The position numbers were made by a program, and so were the translations under genes. A DNA stretch of 61,199 nucleotides from an uncultured Ruminococcus sp. (GTDB taxonomy: Bacteria; Bacillota; Clostridia; Oscillospirales; Acutalibacteraceae), in the NCBI GenBank assembly GCA_902768825.1, contig CACXMR010000008.1:1-61199 (forward strand). Reading direction: 5' to 3'. The notes beneath the pieces are model-generated. The model was not told where the DNA came from, did not search any database, and saw nothing but the letters and a program-made list of their open reading frames with translations. Positions 33,526 through 42,820 of the stretch are shown here, in pieces. Positions within the stretch are counted from its first letter, which is position 1; each line of letters begins with the position of its first letter.

Positions 33526-33553
33526 TTGAAAATTTTCTCTTAAAGTGTATAAT
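33526..33553 (+). promoter_or_regulatory. Promoter of the TEESK-repeat lipoprotein
   Basis: TTGAAA (33526-33531), a 16-base spacer and a perfect TATAAT (33548-33553), about 60 bases before the start codon. Confidence 0.6.
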
Positions 33554-33613
33554 TATATTTAGTGTATGATATGAGTATAAAAGCCAGATCATAATATAAC
33601 GGAGGTATTGTGT

Positions 33614-34219
33614 ATGAAACGCAGACAGTTTACAGCGATTATTGCAGCGCTTGCTTTGGCGGTAAGCTCGGCAGCTCTCCTGACGGGATGTGTGGGTAAG
33701 TCATACTATTATAAGGTAAATGATGACGGTACCATGGAGAATATGGGAGAGATCAAGAAGCACACAGAGGATGAGTCAAGCGCAACTGAGGAGTCCAAGA
33801 CCGAGGAATCCAAGACTGAGGAATCCAAGACTGAGGAATCCAAAGCTGAGGAATCATCTGAAGAGGAAAAGTCTGAAGAGCCTTCTAAGGCTGAGGACAG
33901 CTCCGATGACAATACTCTTGCTGTTCTCAAGGTTGAGATGCCCACTGACTGGGACGCACAGGAGGTTGTTTTCAAGATTTCTGACACCGCCGGCAAGACC
34001 AGCAGTCCTGCGGTCACCGATGAGGGCAGCGGCGTGTTCTCCTGCACCGTTTCTAAGTTTGCTGACGGCGGCGAGGCTTTTGTTGATGCAAAGTTCAATG
34101 TTGTATTCAAGAAGGGCGGAAGCGGCACAACCAAGACCACAGAGGATACTGTCATTACCGGCAGCAAGACCTATGTTGCTTCTCAGGACGGCAAGAAGTA
34201 TGTCCTCACAGAGAAGTAA
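33614..34219 (+). CDS. Lipoprotein with acidic TEESK repeats, unknown function
   Basis: A 201-residue surface lipoprotein. The signal peptide ends in LLTGC and the lipidated cysteine is followed by a short ordered part. Residues about 57-100 form a flexible acidic spacer with about five copies of TEESK/AEESS, encoded by a near-perfect 15-base tandem repeat (33790-33850). The C-terminal domain (about 103-200) is beta-rich with KVEMPTDWDAQEVVFKIS and FADGGEAFVDAKFNVVFK, which could be a small immunoglobulin-like or carbohydrate-binding-like fold. GGAGG lies 8 bases before the ATG. It has its own promoter and terminator. Confidence 0.7.
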   Translation: MKRRQFTAIIAALALAVSSAALLTGCVGKSYYYKVNDDGTMENMGEIKKHTEDESSATEESKTEESKTEESKTEESKAEESSEEEKSEEPSKAEDSSDDNTLAVLKVEMPTDWDAQEVVFKISDTAGKTSSPAVTDEGSGVFSCTVSKFADGGEAFVDAKFNVVFKKGGSGTTKTTEDTVITGSKTYVASQDGKKYVLTEK

Positions 34220-34262
34220 TACATACCTGACAATGCAATAGCGTCAAAGGGTTGTCATTTCA

Positions 34263-34292
34263 GGACACGGCTTTTTTGTCGTGTCCTTTTTT
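34263..34292 (+). terminator. Intrinsic terminator
   Basis: GGACACG (34263-34269) pairs perfectly with CGTGTCC (34280-34286), then six T (34287-34292). Confidence 0.88.
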
Positions 34293-34366
34293 ATATCCTG
34301 TCACAGAGTGCATTTTCGTGAATAATACTGCATTACGGTGCAATACTAAAAGCGGAGGTGCATTTT

Positions 34367-35155
34367 ATGAAAATGAAAAGGAGTAACGGAGAGCAAGGCT
34401 CAAGGAAAATAAAAAACAATGCCGGCTTTTATATTGCCCTGGGTGTCTGTATCCTGACGGTGGCTGCTGCGGCCTGGTCTACTTACGGCAGTATTTCATC
34501 GGATATGGGGGAAACAGAGTCTCAGGTCAGCAAGGTGGAGGCGGCTAACGATGTGAGCGGAGAAAGCTATGAAAAAAGCTCATTTCCGGAGCAGAAGGAA
34601 GGCTCGGACAAAAAGGAAAAAACCGTAAAAAACAGCGTGTCCGCAGAAGAGAGCAGTGCAAATGAGAAGCAGGAGGCGTCTGCTAAGGAGACTGCTGCGG
34701 TCCCTCAAAAGGAAAAGAAGGAAAGCAGGGCTGAGGAAGAAGGTCCGGTTTTCCCGGTGGAGGGCGCTGACGTGGTAAAGCCATTCAGCATCACAAAGCC
34801 CATATACTCCAAGACAACCGCCGATTGGCGCTCTCACAAGGGCATTGACATCAAGGTCAACAAGGGTGCGGCAGTGCGTTCCGTTTCGGAGGGCACTGTG
34901 GCGGATGTGACGGCTGACCCTCTTTACGGCAATACCATCGTTATCGAGCAGAGCGGCAGCACTGTCAGGTATTGCGGCCTCAGCGACAGGTCACTTGTGA
35001 AGAAAGGGGACCACGTCAGCGCCGGCAGCGTCATAGGTTATGCAAATCAGGTTCCCTGTGAGCAGCTTGACGACCCTCATATTCATGTGGAGGTCATCAG
35101 AGGAGAAAAATATATCGATCCGATGCTGCTTTTTGACAGTCAGCTCTCAAAATGA
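34367..35155 (+). CDS. Membrane-anchored M23 (LytM) peptidase-like protein, SpoIIQ-like
   Basis: A 262-residue protein with one N-terminal membrane segment (residues about 20-37), a long charged low-complexity linker (about 45-125), and an M23 domain outside the membrane. Zinc ligands are present: H157 and D161 in HKGID, with H238 and H240 in HIH. The position normally holding the catalytic histidine (Y-x-H-L) reads YCGL, so activity is doubtful. This architecture and the degenerate site resemble SpoIIQ, the forespore protein that docks with SpoIIIAH. That assignment is inference; no spoIIIA or spoIID gene is next to it. GGAGG is 8 bases before the ATG. Confidence 0.75.
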   Translation: MKMKRSNGEQGSRKIKNNAGFYIALGVCILTVAAAAWSTYGSISSDMGETESQVSKVEAANDVSGESYEKSSFPEQKEGSDKKEKTVKNSVSAEESSANEKQEASAKETAAVPQKEKKESRAEEEGPVFPVEGADVVKPFSITKPIYSKTTADWRSHKGIDIKVNKGAAVRSVSEGTVADVTADPLYGNTIVIEQSGSTVRYCGLSDRSLVKKGDHVSAGSVIGYANQVPCEQLDDPHIHVEVIRGEKYIDPMLLFDSQLSK

Positions 35156-35166
35156 GCTTCATTCCG

Positions 35167-35200
35167 GTCTGCTTTGCCCGCCCCTTAGTGTTTTGCACAG
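35167..35200 (+). terminator. Hairpin after the M23 gene
   Basis: Complementary GCCCGCCC and GGGCGGGC arms flank a loop of about 17 bases. There is no T run, so termination is uncertain. Confidence 0.4.
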
Positions 35201-35333
35201 GGCGGGCGCTGGCAGGTGGAGCTTTTCCGGCTGGAAAAAATCGGCGTTGTAAAAATAGCAAGAAAACTCTTTACATTATATATATAAAATAGTAAAATAG
35301 AGATGAGTAAAAAATCAACAGGAAGTGGTGAAC

Positions 35334-37205
35334 TTGTCAAAGAAGATAAGCGCAATAATACTTGCGGCGATCATAGCTCTTTCGATGCTCGTGCTTGCGT
35401 CCTGCAATCAGAAAACCGAGGAAAAGGTGGACATCAGCACGACTCTTACCGTGGATGATTCCTTTGTGGGAAAGCGGACTATGGTGATGACCTTTCCCCA
35501 GAGCGTGATAAAGACCGGATCGGATGCCGAGACAAATCTGGAAAAGGTGGTCCAGAAGTATTGCCCCAATGCCCTGACCCCGTCAAAGGGCTATTCTGAC
35601 GGTAAGATTCAGTATAGCTTTGAGCTTGCCTTTGAGTCAAAGCAGGAATATATAGAAAAGACCAGCCGTATCCTTGGTGCACAGTCCCTTGTGTCCTTTT
35701 CCCATCCAAATACTATAATGACCCAGGGCTGGAAGCTGGAGGAAAACTTCAGAAGCGAGCAGCTCCTGACTGACTGGATAAGCCAGGGTGCAAAGACCGA
35801 GGGCTTCAGCGGACTCGAATTCAAGGTGGAGGAGAAGGCGACCTCAGTATCTCTTAACGATGACACCCAGCGCTCCGAGCCGGTGATCTCTGTCAACTGC
35901 CTGGAGGGATATCCCCTGCAGCGCATCAGGATAGAGACGGTTAAGAAAAAGGGCAGCTATGACGACTCCAAGATATATTATGACCGTACAATAATATTCA
36001 CTATCGCACAGTCAACCTTTGACAGTGACAGCGAGAATATCAGGAAATACTTTACGGATAATACTCCGCCTGCCTCGTCAGCGGAGTGGCCTATCTCAAA
36101 CAACTCCTACAACTATACCATCAAGTTCAAGAATCTCGACCAGTCTCAGATGAGAAGCTATACACAAAAGCTGCTTCACACGGAATACGGTGAGGTGGAT
36201 TATATGGACAGATCCATCGGCAGCACTATCCTTGCTGAACAGAACTCCTACAACGAGGAGCTGGACTTTTCCAACTACATAGGCAACAACAGTACAAACG
36301 TGCCGATAGAATATCTTTATTCCGTTTCGGGCACCACTGAGCTGAGCGAGTGCCAGCTTTATGAGGATGGCACATGGAGGATAGCCGGAGATTTCCTTGA
36401 GGAAAACCAATACGGCAAGCTCTCTGCCATCAAGTATAACGGCTCCTATATGAAGCTGAGGATAAACGACGGCAAGCAGTATAAGGCTGCGTCTATCGAG
36501 ATCGAGACTGTGCCTCTTGAGGCTGACAATCTACGCAAGACCATAACATTGAAGTATGACCGTGGAGCCGGCGGCGATGAAGCTTCCGACTATGCAAAAT
36601 CATTCATGGAGCATCTTGGCTTCGGAGCGGTGCAGTCGGTCATCAACAATGAATGTATGTGCACCTTCACCACCAGCGGTGCGCCGGAGGCACTCAACGA
36701 AACCTTCACCATGATATTCAGCGGCAAAAACTCAACCAAGTTTTCAAGCGAGGGTCAGTTTATGAGCCTTCGCACCATGAAGAACTATAAGGATCACCTT
36801 GATCTTTCCTCTGTCATGATCGGAAAGAATGCAGAGACGCCGGTTTATTACAAGCTCTCTGCACAGAGCGGCGATATCGTAAAGAGCTTTTCCTACACGT
36901 CGGAGACCTCCACCGATAAGGCGGATCTTTCAAAGACCGAAGACGGCGCCGTGTCGCTTCTGCTCACAGGAACGGAGTTTGACGTGGAATTTAACGTGAC
37001 TTCACCGAATATGTCGGATATAATCTTCTTCTCCATCATTTCGGGCATAATCGTGCTGATCGCAGTAGTGCTCATACTGATAGTCAGGAACAAGCCGCTT
37101 CCATATTCTGCCCTTGGCGGCGGCTACAGCAGTCAGGGCCTGCCGGGAGCAAAGAGCAGCCTTGCCACTGTCAAAAAGCAGAAGAATACAATAAAAAAGA
37201 AATAA
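35334..37205 (+). CDS. Large lipoprotein with C-terminal membrane anchor, unknown function
   Basis: A protein of about 623 residues that I do not recognise. It has a lipoprotein signal peptide (LVLASC) followed by about 550 residues of extracellular sequence, then a membrane helix (DIIFFSIISGIIVLIAVVLILIV) and a basic cytosolic tail. It would therefore be held at both ends, by lipid and by a helix. The TTG at 35334 is chosen because AGGA is 10 bases upstream; GTG codons at 35325 and 35328 are too close to that site. The ectodomain seems to contain related beta-rich units (for example IRIETVKKKGSYDDSKIYYDRTI and ASIEIETVPLEADNLRKTI). Confidence 0.7.
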   Translation: MSKKISAIILAAIIALSMLVLASCNQKTEEKVDISTTLTVDDSFVGKRTMVMTFPQSVIKTGSDAETNLEKVVQKYCPNALTPSKGYSDGKIQYSFELAFESKQEYIEKTSRILGAQSLVSFSHPNTIMTQGWKLEENFRSEQLLTDWISQGAKTEGFSGLEFKVEEKATSVSLNDDTQRSEPVISVNCLEGYPLQRIRIETVKKKGSYDDSKIYYDRTIIFTIAQSTFDSDSENIRKYFTDNTPPASSAEWPISNNSYNYTIKFKNLDQSQMRSYTQKLLHTEYGEVDYMDRSIGSTILAEQNSYNEELDFSNYIGNNSTNVPIEYLYSVSGTTELSECQLYEDGTWRIAGDFLEENQYGKLSAIKYNGSYMKLRINDGKQYKAASIEIETVPLEADNLRKTITLKYDRGAGGDEASDYAKSFMEHLGFGAVQSVINNECMCTFTTSGAPEALNETFTMIFSGKNSTKFSSEGQFMSLRTMKNYKDHLDLSSVMIGKNAETPVYYKLSAQSGDIVKSFSYTSETSTDKADLSKTEDGAVSLLLTGTEFDVEFNVTSPNMSDIIFFSIISGIIVLIAVVLILIVRNKPLPYSALGGGYSSQGLPGAKSSLATVKKQKNTIKKK

Positions 37206-37283
37206 AAAGCTGCAGTCAATCGGGGGAGGTCTCTTGTTATGATCCGCCCCCGATGTTTTGCAATATAGAAAGGAAATATTATT

Positions 37284-37949
37284 ATGATTAAGCTTTGCAT
37301 TTTTGATCTGGACGGCACACTCATAGATTCCCTTGCCGATCTTGCAGGGGCAATGAACCATGCGCTGAAGTCGGAAGGGTTTGACACCCACCCGGTGGAG
37401 AGCTATCGGAAGATGGTGGGCAACGGGGTTTCGGTATTGGCTGACAGGGCGGCAGGCGGCAGGCTCACACCTGAGGTCAAGGAAAGGATCCTCGCTGCTT
37501 TTTCGGATTATTACGTCGAGCACTGCGTGGAACATACCCTCCCTTATGACGGCATTCCCAAGATGCTTGACAAACTGTCGGAAATGGGAGTCCTCTATGC
37601 GGTTAACTCCAACAAGCCGGATCTTTTTTCAAAGCTGATCGTCAAGGTCCTCTTTCCCTTGTTCAGCTTTGCTCAGGTCTGGGGCAAGAAGAAGGAATAT
37701 GATCCCAAGCCCTCGCCGGACGGGGTGAAGGGCATCGCTGAGGAACTGGGAGTGAGTCTTGATGAGGTATTGTACATCGGTGACAGCGATGTAGACGTTT
37801 ATACGGCAAAAAATGCTTCGGTCAGATTTTGCGGCGTGAGCTGGGGCTTCCGCTCGGTAGAGGAACTGAGGGCGGCGGGAGCGTCAGTGATAGCCGATAC
37901 TCCGGAGGATATATTAAGAATAGTGAGAAGCTCAGGAGTAGAAAAATGA
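37284..37949 (+). CDS. HAD-superfamily phosphatase, phosphoglycolate phosphatase-like
   Basis: A 221-residue HAD hydrolase of subfamily IA. Motif I is FDLDGTLIDSL (residues 6-16), motif II lies in YAVNSNKPD, motif III is the lysine region KPSPDGV, and motif IV is VLYIGDSDVDVYTAKNA. This order and the cap region match Gph/PgmB-like enzymes; the physiological substrate is not fixed by sequence. AAGGAAA is 8 bases before the ATG. The stop codon overlaps the queH start (ATGA), so the two are coupled. Confidence 0.88.
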   Translation: MIKLCIFDLDGTLIDSLADLAGAMNHALKSEGFDTHPVESYRKMVGNGVSVLADRAAGGRLTPEVKERILAAFSDYYVEHCVEHTLPYDGIPKMLDKLSEMGVLYAVNSNKPDLFSKLIVKVLFPLFSFAQVWGKKKEYDPKPSPDGVKGIAEELGVSLDEVLYIGDSDVDVYTAKNASVRFCGVSWGFRSVEELRAAGASVIADTPEDILRIVRSSGVEK

Positions 37950-38584
37950 ATAAGGTAAACTATCGTCTTATACTTGAAAAAACTCTCAGAGAGATCGAGG
38001 GGAGCCCAAAGCGCCCCTCACTTTTGCTCCATGCCTGCTGCGCTCCCTGCAGCAGCTATGTGCTGGAGTATCTGACAGGTTACTTTGACATAACGGTTTT
38101 TTTCTATAATCCAAATATCTCACCGGAGGAGGAGTATCGCCACAGAGTGGAGGAGCTGAAAAGACTCATAAGTGAGATGTGTCCTCAGGTAAAATTCCTT
38201 GAGGGAAGATATGAGCCCGGGGAGTTTTTTGATATAGCAAAGGGGCTCGAGAAGGAGCCGGAGGGCGGAGAACGGTGCCACAGGTGCTATCGTCTGCGCA
38301 TTGGAGAGGCGGCAAGGGTCGCCAAGGACGGCGGATTTGATTATTTTACCACGACACTGTCCATAAGCCCCCTAAAGGACAGTGCGGTGCTGAATTCCAT
38401 CGGCAGGGAGATAAGCGAAGAGTCGGGAGTAGCCTATCTGTTTTCTGATTTCAAGAAAAACGGCGGCTTCAAACGCTCGATAGAGCTTTCAAGGCAGTTT
38501 TGCCTTTACAGGCAGGATTATTGCGGCTGCGTTTATTCAAAGGCGGAAAGGCAGGCAAGAGTGGAGAAAATGGGGCAGCAATAA
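37946..38584 (+). CDS. queH: Epoxyqueuosine reductase QueH
   Basis: QueH performs the last step of queuosine synthesis in tRNA, reducing epoxyqueuosine, and replaces the unrelated QueG in many anaerobes. The 212-residue protein shows the metal-binding cysteines of the family: the adjacent pair in LLHACCAPCSSYV (residues about 28-40), GERCHRCYRLR in the middle, and QDYCGCVYS near the end. A PP-loop-like fold is expected. AGGAGTAG precedes the ATG, which overlaps the preceding stop by 4 bases. No other queuosine genes are nearby. Confidence 0.93.
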   Translation: MNKVNYRLILEKTLREIEGSPKRPSLLLHACCAPCSSYVLEYLTGYFDITVFFYNPNISPEEEYRHRVEELKRLISEMCPQVKFLEGRYEPGEFFDIAKGLEKEPEGGERCHRCYRLRIGEAARVAKDGGFDYFTTTLSISPLKDSAVLNSIGREISEESGVAYLFSDFKKNGGFKRSIELSRQFCLYRQDYCGCVYSKAERQARVEKMGQQ

Positions 38585-38656
38585 TCTGACAAAAGCAGTG
38601 GTTTTCATTAGAAATAATGATTTGATATGCACTTGTGATAAATTTGCTGTGGATTA

Positions 38657-38685
38657 TTGACAAAAGTGAACATTGATGATACAAT
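38657..38685 (+). promoter_or_regulatory. Promoter of the pilus locus
   Basis: A perfect TTGACA (38657-38662), a 17-base spacer and TACAAT (38680-38685) lie about 95 bases before the tip-adhesin start. Confidence 0.82.
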
Positions 38686-38781
38686 AGCCTTAGATTTTTT
38701 AGTGTAAGTGTTGCTTTTTTGTATATCTTGACCTTGATTGGATCATGCAGTATAAATCTCAGCGTAAAGGAGCAAATAACC

Positions 38782-41700
38782 ATGAGCAGAGTTATAAAAA
38801 AGAGGATTTGTATGACCATTGCGTTACTGCTGACGGTGCTTGTAGTGCTGGCAGTCGTGCCGTCAATGCCGGGCGGTACGCTGAGAGCGAAGGCTGCGTC
38901 ATACTTCAGTGTTTATTTTCTGCCCGGAAAGGACAGCAACAGCGGCTGGAACAACCAGTACATAAGGGATAACGGCCTGACGGTATATCTCTATACCTTC
39001 GACGGCAAATTCAGAGCGATGACCGAGGTCACGCAGGATGTCTATTGTGTCGATACGACTTCAAAGCCGAACGGCATGATATTTGTCCTGAATGATAAGC
39101 CTGTATGGCCGACTGACAGTTATGAAGAGCATTGGAGACGAACAGTCGATGTCACAAATGTAGGCAACTCCGGCACCTGTTACTACATAAATGGTTTTGA
39201 TAGCAGCACCAATAAAAAGACTGTTGCGATAGACGACGGCTTCAACATACCCGGTCCTTTGACCGGCGGTACACGGAGAATATACTTCGATGCGACCTTC
39301 TCAAAGCTCAGCTATGAGAAAGATGTCGGGAACAATGCCGTGAAGAGTGTAAGCGGCAATGCAATACCTGCTCCCGGAGGAAATGTGTATTACTATATGA
39401 CCGACGGCGGAAATCAGAAGTGGTCTGGTCAGATGACACGAGATGGCAGCAGTGATTACTGGTATGTAGATATCGTTCCCGGGCAGCAGACCAAAATAAG
39501 ATTTACAGGCTGGCCTGATCCAAGAAACGGGGATGAGGCTGCAAGCGGCAACGGCACAGGAATGCTTGATATTCCCACAAACCTCCAGAACCCCACCTTT
39601 GTCGCTGACACGGGCGATGCGTCTGTCTATGATGGAGGTAACAGAGGCGGCTACTGGGCTGAGAAGAGAACGCTTCGTGATGCCGAAAAGGCTAAGGACA
39701 AAGATGTGGTACCGATAATCAAAGAGAGCTTTACCGAGGCGAAAGACACACTCTATCTTAATTCTACCATGTACGATTACTATACGGACTACGAGCTTAA
39801 CGGCAACAACCGTTCTACCTATAGTACCGGCAGTCCTTTCTCGTCTCACAGAAACTGGGTGCCCTTCAGGCAGTTTGCTCAGGCTCTGAGTGACTATTAT
39901 AAGGAAAAAGGGGTGCCGTATAATAACACGATCTATACCGGCCACTTTCAGCCTTCTGTAAACGGCTGGGATTACCACTTCAGCGAGATCGGCAATACGC
40001 TGAACCTTTATGGCTGGAGTGAAAGCAATGCGGACTTCCAGGTAAACAACAACTCGGTTAAGTCAAAGGGAAGCAATGAAGTAACTTTCTACAGATATGC
40101 GACCCAGGGAATTGCTTCGAGCGCTCTCTCGGGCAGTAATATCACTATGGATACCTCAAACGGCAGCAAGGTTAATATGCCCTTCTTTGATGAGGCTTTC
40201 CTTTCAGGCACCAACTCGAAGAATGCAAAGCTTGGCGAGGTTTACTCAAATGTTGCATTCCCCTTTACAAAGGTTGACCGTGACGGAAACGGAATATACT
40301 ACTGGTCATACGACAGTGCAGCTACTGTTCTGAAACTGCGTGAAAACAGCAACACGGCAAATAACGGCACCTTCAATTACTTCCTTAAGACGGTGCAGAT
40401 GGCAACAATAACGGATGCGCAGAAAAGAAAAACGGAAGCTTCCCGTGCAGGGGGCCAAAGCATGAAAGACGGCGAATTAACAGACAATGCCCTCATAGAC
40501 AGAAGTGTTACCGAGGCCATGAGCGGAAATGATTGGTCAAGGAACCGCGTCAGCTCAGGCGGTACAGAACTCCATGTAACCGGTATTGATGATGACCCGT
40601 CAAACAAATACGGATATCTTCCACTCAATGATGAGCAGCTCACGATAGGTAGTAATGCAGCCAATTATAACTATGGTTTTGGTACAAAGATCGAGTTTGA
40701 GTTTGGCCTTGCCAATGACGGTAACATTTCCATCACTAAGCCTGATGGAACAAAGCTCACTGCAGCAACCACGTTCAGCTTCTCCGGTGACGACGATATG
40801 TGGGTGTACATTGACGGCAAGCTGGTGCTCGATATCGGCGGCGACCACGGCAGAACATCAGGATGTATCAATTTCTCCAAGGATAGGAACTATGAGTATT
40901 TATATACATACAAGAAGGACGGCACAAACGAGGTTCAGCTTGTGACATCAAATGTTCCTGCCGGTGGGGTCTATGTCAGTGATGTAAAGAACAGTGCGAA
41001 TCACAGCGGTGTATCAAGTCCCGCAACAGGCAGCATGTGGACTGCTCTCGGTCTTACAAAAACCGAGCAGCAGAACCAGTTCTATAAGGAAAAGCACACA
41101 TTAACCTTCTACTTCATGGAGCGTGGTATGTGGGAGTCCAACATGAGGATCCAGTTTAACTTTCCTGAGCACGACACCTTTGAGGTAGAGAAGAATGTCG
41201 ACACCTCTGATGTCAACAATGATATGAAGGACTTTTTCAATGACATATCCTTTGACTTCAACATCAAGAATCTGGTTACCCACTATGGCACCCAGGAGAC
41301 GGAAGTGACGCCCGGCTACAGCATAAGTCAGGCAGATATCAGAGACTACGGCTCTGCAAAGGGTCCGGACGGACAAGCAGGTACAACTCCTACTCTGATG
41401 AATGCCGCAAATGCCAAGTACAAGTATAAGAAAAAGACAGCCAACGATGCTGACTATCCCACTACGTTAAATACCCTTGGCAACGACGCAAGGTTCAACC
41501 TCAAGGACGGACAGAGAGTGCTGTTTGATAAGCAGTTCAGACGAGGCAGTTACATATCCGTGACTGAGGTATTGTCGGATGATGCGACTCTAAAGGCAAA
41601 GCTCGAAAAGCTTTTCACCACCTCATGGACCGTAATGGACGGCGAAAACATCGGAGCATCCGGAATAGGCCTGACTATCGGCGATGACCGTGTGGAAAAG

Positions 41701-42801
41701 AAGGACTCCTACAGCGGCGGAAATATAAACGATTATACCCAGGAGGCTAACCCCGGCAATGCGATACTGTTCCGGTCCTACGAAAACGACAGTGCTGCGG
41801 TGGACGTTGCACTGGTTGCCAGATTTACAAATAAGGTCAACACCGGAAGTCTTGTGATAAAGAAGGCGAAGGCTCAAGGCTCCGAGGATCTGGACGGAAC
41901 CTATAGCTACAAGGTGACATTCAAAAATATCGGCGGTGTAGGTCTTACTAACAACGGCAGTACCACAGTTGAAAAAACATACCCGACAGATGGTACAGGC
42001 ATAAGTGTTAACGGCACGATCACCATTACAGGTATCCCGGTGGGCACCGAGTATGAGATAGTCGAGATTCCCTCGGACGGTTCCACCCTTGACAGCGTGA
42101 CGGGCACACAAAACGACGCCACAGTCACACTTGGGGCCTTTAAGGTCACGGGCGTTATCAGCTACAAATCAGACGCCGGCACCAAGGGCGAGACGGACAC
42201 ACTGACCTTCAATAACAAGAAGACAAAGGAAACAGTGGACATCACAGTCGAGAAGAGATGGTACAACGTCAGTGGTGTGAAGCTTCCGCAGTCGGTGACC
42301 TTCCAGCTCCAGCGTATGCCCAACAGTGAAGGAAGCACATGGACACCTGTAACCGATTATGAAAGGGTCGTCCTCAATCCTAATGCAGATGACGTGACTG
42401 AGACAACCATACAGGGTACATCAAATAAGTCATGGACTAAGCAGATAAGCGGTCTGGATAAGACTGATGCAAATGGCGTTACATATTTGTACAGGATCGT
42501 GGAGTATTCCGCTGACGGAACCAGACTGCTTGGCAACGGCGACTATTTCAGCCCGAATTATAAGGTGAACATTACCGGTAATCCAGATATTACATCAGCC
42601 GGGTATAATTCACGAATAGTAACTATCAACAACGAGTATGAGAAGATCGTAATGCCCGAAACAGGCGTGACACCTCTGTTCAATTTTGCAATGATCGGTT
42701 TCTCCGCTATCGGAATAGCCTTTGTTGCATTACTGATATACAAAAGAAAACTGCAAAAAGCGGATGTAAAAACCGATAACAGAGGAGGTCATGAGGACTA
42801 A
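38782..42801 (+). CDS. LPXTG-type surface adhesin, probable pilus tip protein (fibro-slime and Cna-B domains)
   Basis: A 1339-residue exported protein. Residues 1-38 form a signal peptide (cleavage near AKA-AS). The N-terminal part (about 40-260) is aromatic-rich and resembles a pair of starch-binding-like modules, a tentative reading. A central region (about 310-560) is of unknown type. Residues about 630-790 match the fibro-slime/PA14-like domain (FSFSGDDDMWVYIDGKLVLDIGG, then HTLTFYFMERG). Cna-B-like stalk domains follow (about 1020-1145 and 1152-1270). The sorting signal is MPETG (1291-1295), a membrane helix and KRKLQK. Being first in the locus and largest, it is likely the tip adhesin. 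AAAGGAG precedes the ATG. Confidence 0.85.
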   Translation: MSRVIKKRICMTIALLLTVLVVLAVVPSMPGGTLRAKAASYFSVYFLPGKDSNSGWNNQYIRDNGLTVYLYTFDGKFRAMTEVTQDVYCVDTTSKPNGMIFVLNDKPVWPTDSYEEHWRRTVDVTNVGNSGTCYYINGFDSSTNKKTVAIDDGFNIPGPLTGGTRRIYFDATFSKLSYEKDVGNNAVKSVSGNAIPAPGGNVYYYMTDGGNQKWSGQMTRDGSSDYWYVDIVPGQQTKIRFTGWPDPRNGDEAASGNGTGMLDIPTNLQNPTFVADTGDASVYDGGNRGGYWAEKRTLRDAEKAKDKDVVPIIKESFTEAKDTLYLNSTMYDYYTDYELNGNNRSTYSTGSPFSSHRNWVPFRQFAQALSDYYKEKGVPYNNTIYTGHFQPSVNGWDYHFSEIGNTLNLYGWSESNADFQVNNNSVKSKGSNEVTFYRYATQGIASSALSGSNITMDTSNGSKVNMPFFDEAFLSGTNSKNAKLGEVYSNVAFPFTKVDRDGNGIYYWSYDSAATVLKLRENSNTANNGTFNYFLKTVQMATITDAQKRKTEASRAGGQSMKDGELTDNALIDRSVTEAMSGNDWSRNRVSSGGTELHVTGIDDDPSNKYGYLPLNDEQLTIGSNAANYNYGFGTKIEFEFGLANDGNISITKPDGTKLTAATTFSFSGDDDMWVYIDGKLVLDIGGDHGRTSGCINFSKDRNYEYLYTYKKDGTNEVQLVTSNVPAGGVYVSDVKNSANHSGVSSPATGSMWTALGLTKTEQQNQFYKEKHTLTFYFMERGMWESNMRIQFNFPEHDTFEVEKNVDTSDVNNDMKDFFNDISFDFNIKNLVTHYGTQETEVTPGYSISQADIRDYGSAKGPDGQAGTTPTLMNAANAKYKYKKKTANDADYPTTLNTLGNDARFNLKDGQRVLFDKQFRRGSYISVTEVLSDDATLKAKLEKLFTTSWTVMDGENIGASGIGLTIGDDRVEKKDSYSGGNINDYTQEANPGNAILFRSYENDSAAVDVALVARFTNKVNTGSLVIKKAKAQGSEDLDGTYSYKVTFKNIGGVGLTNNGSTTVEKTYPTDGTGISVNGTITITGIPVGTEYEIVEIPSDGSTLDSVTGTQNDATVTLGAFKVTGVISYKSDAGTKGETDTLTFNNKKTKETVDITVEKRWYNVSGVKLPQSVTFQLQRMPNSEGSTWTPVTDYERVVLNPNADDVTETTIQGTSNKSWTKQISGLDKTDANGVTYLYRIVEYSADGTRLLGNGDYFSPNYKVNITGNPDITSAGYNSRIVTINNEYEKIVMPETGVTPLFNFAMIGFSAIGIAFVALLIYKRKLQKADVKTDNRGGHED

Positions 42802-42820
42802 GATAATGATTTGGTAGTTC

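Noticed and set aside
33790-33850. CRISPR-like or regulatory 15-base tandem repeats
   Set aside because: They are codons for the TEESK linker of a lipoprotein.
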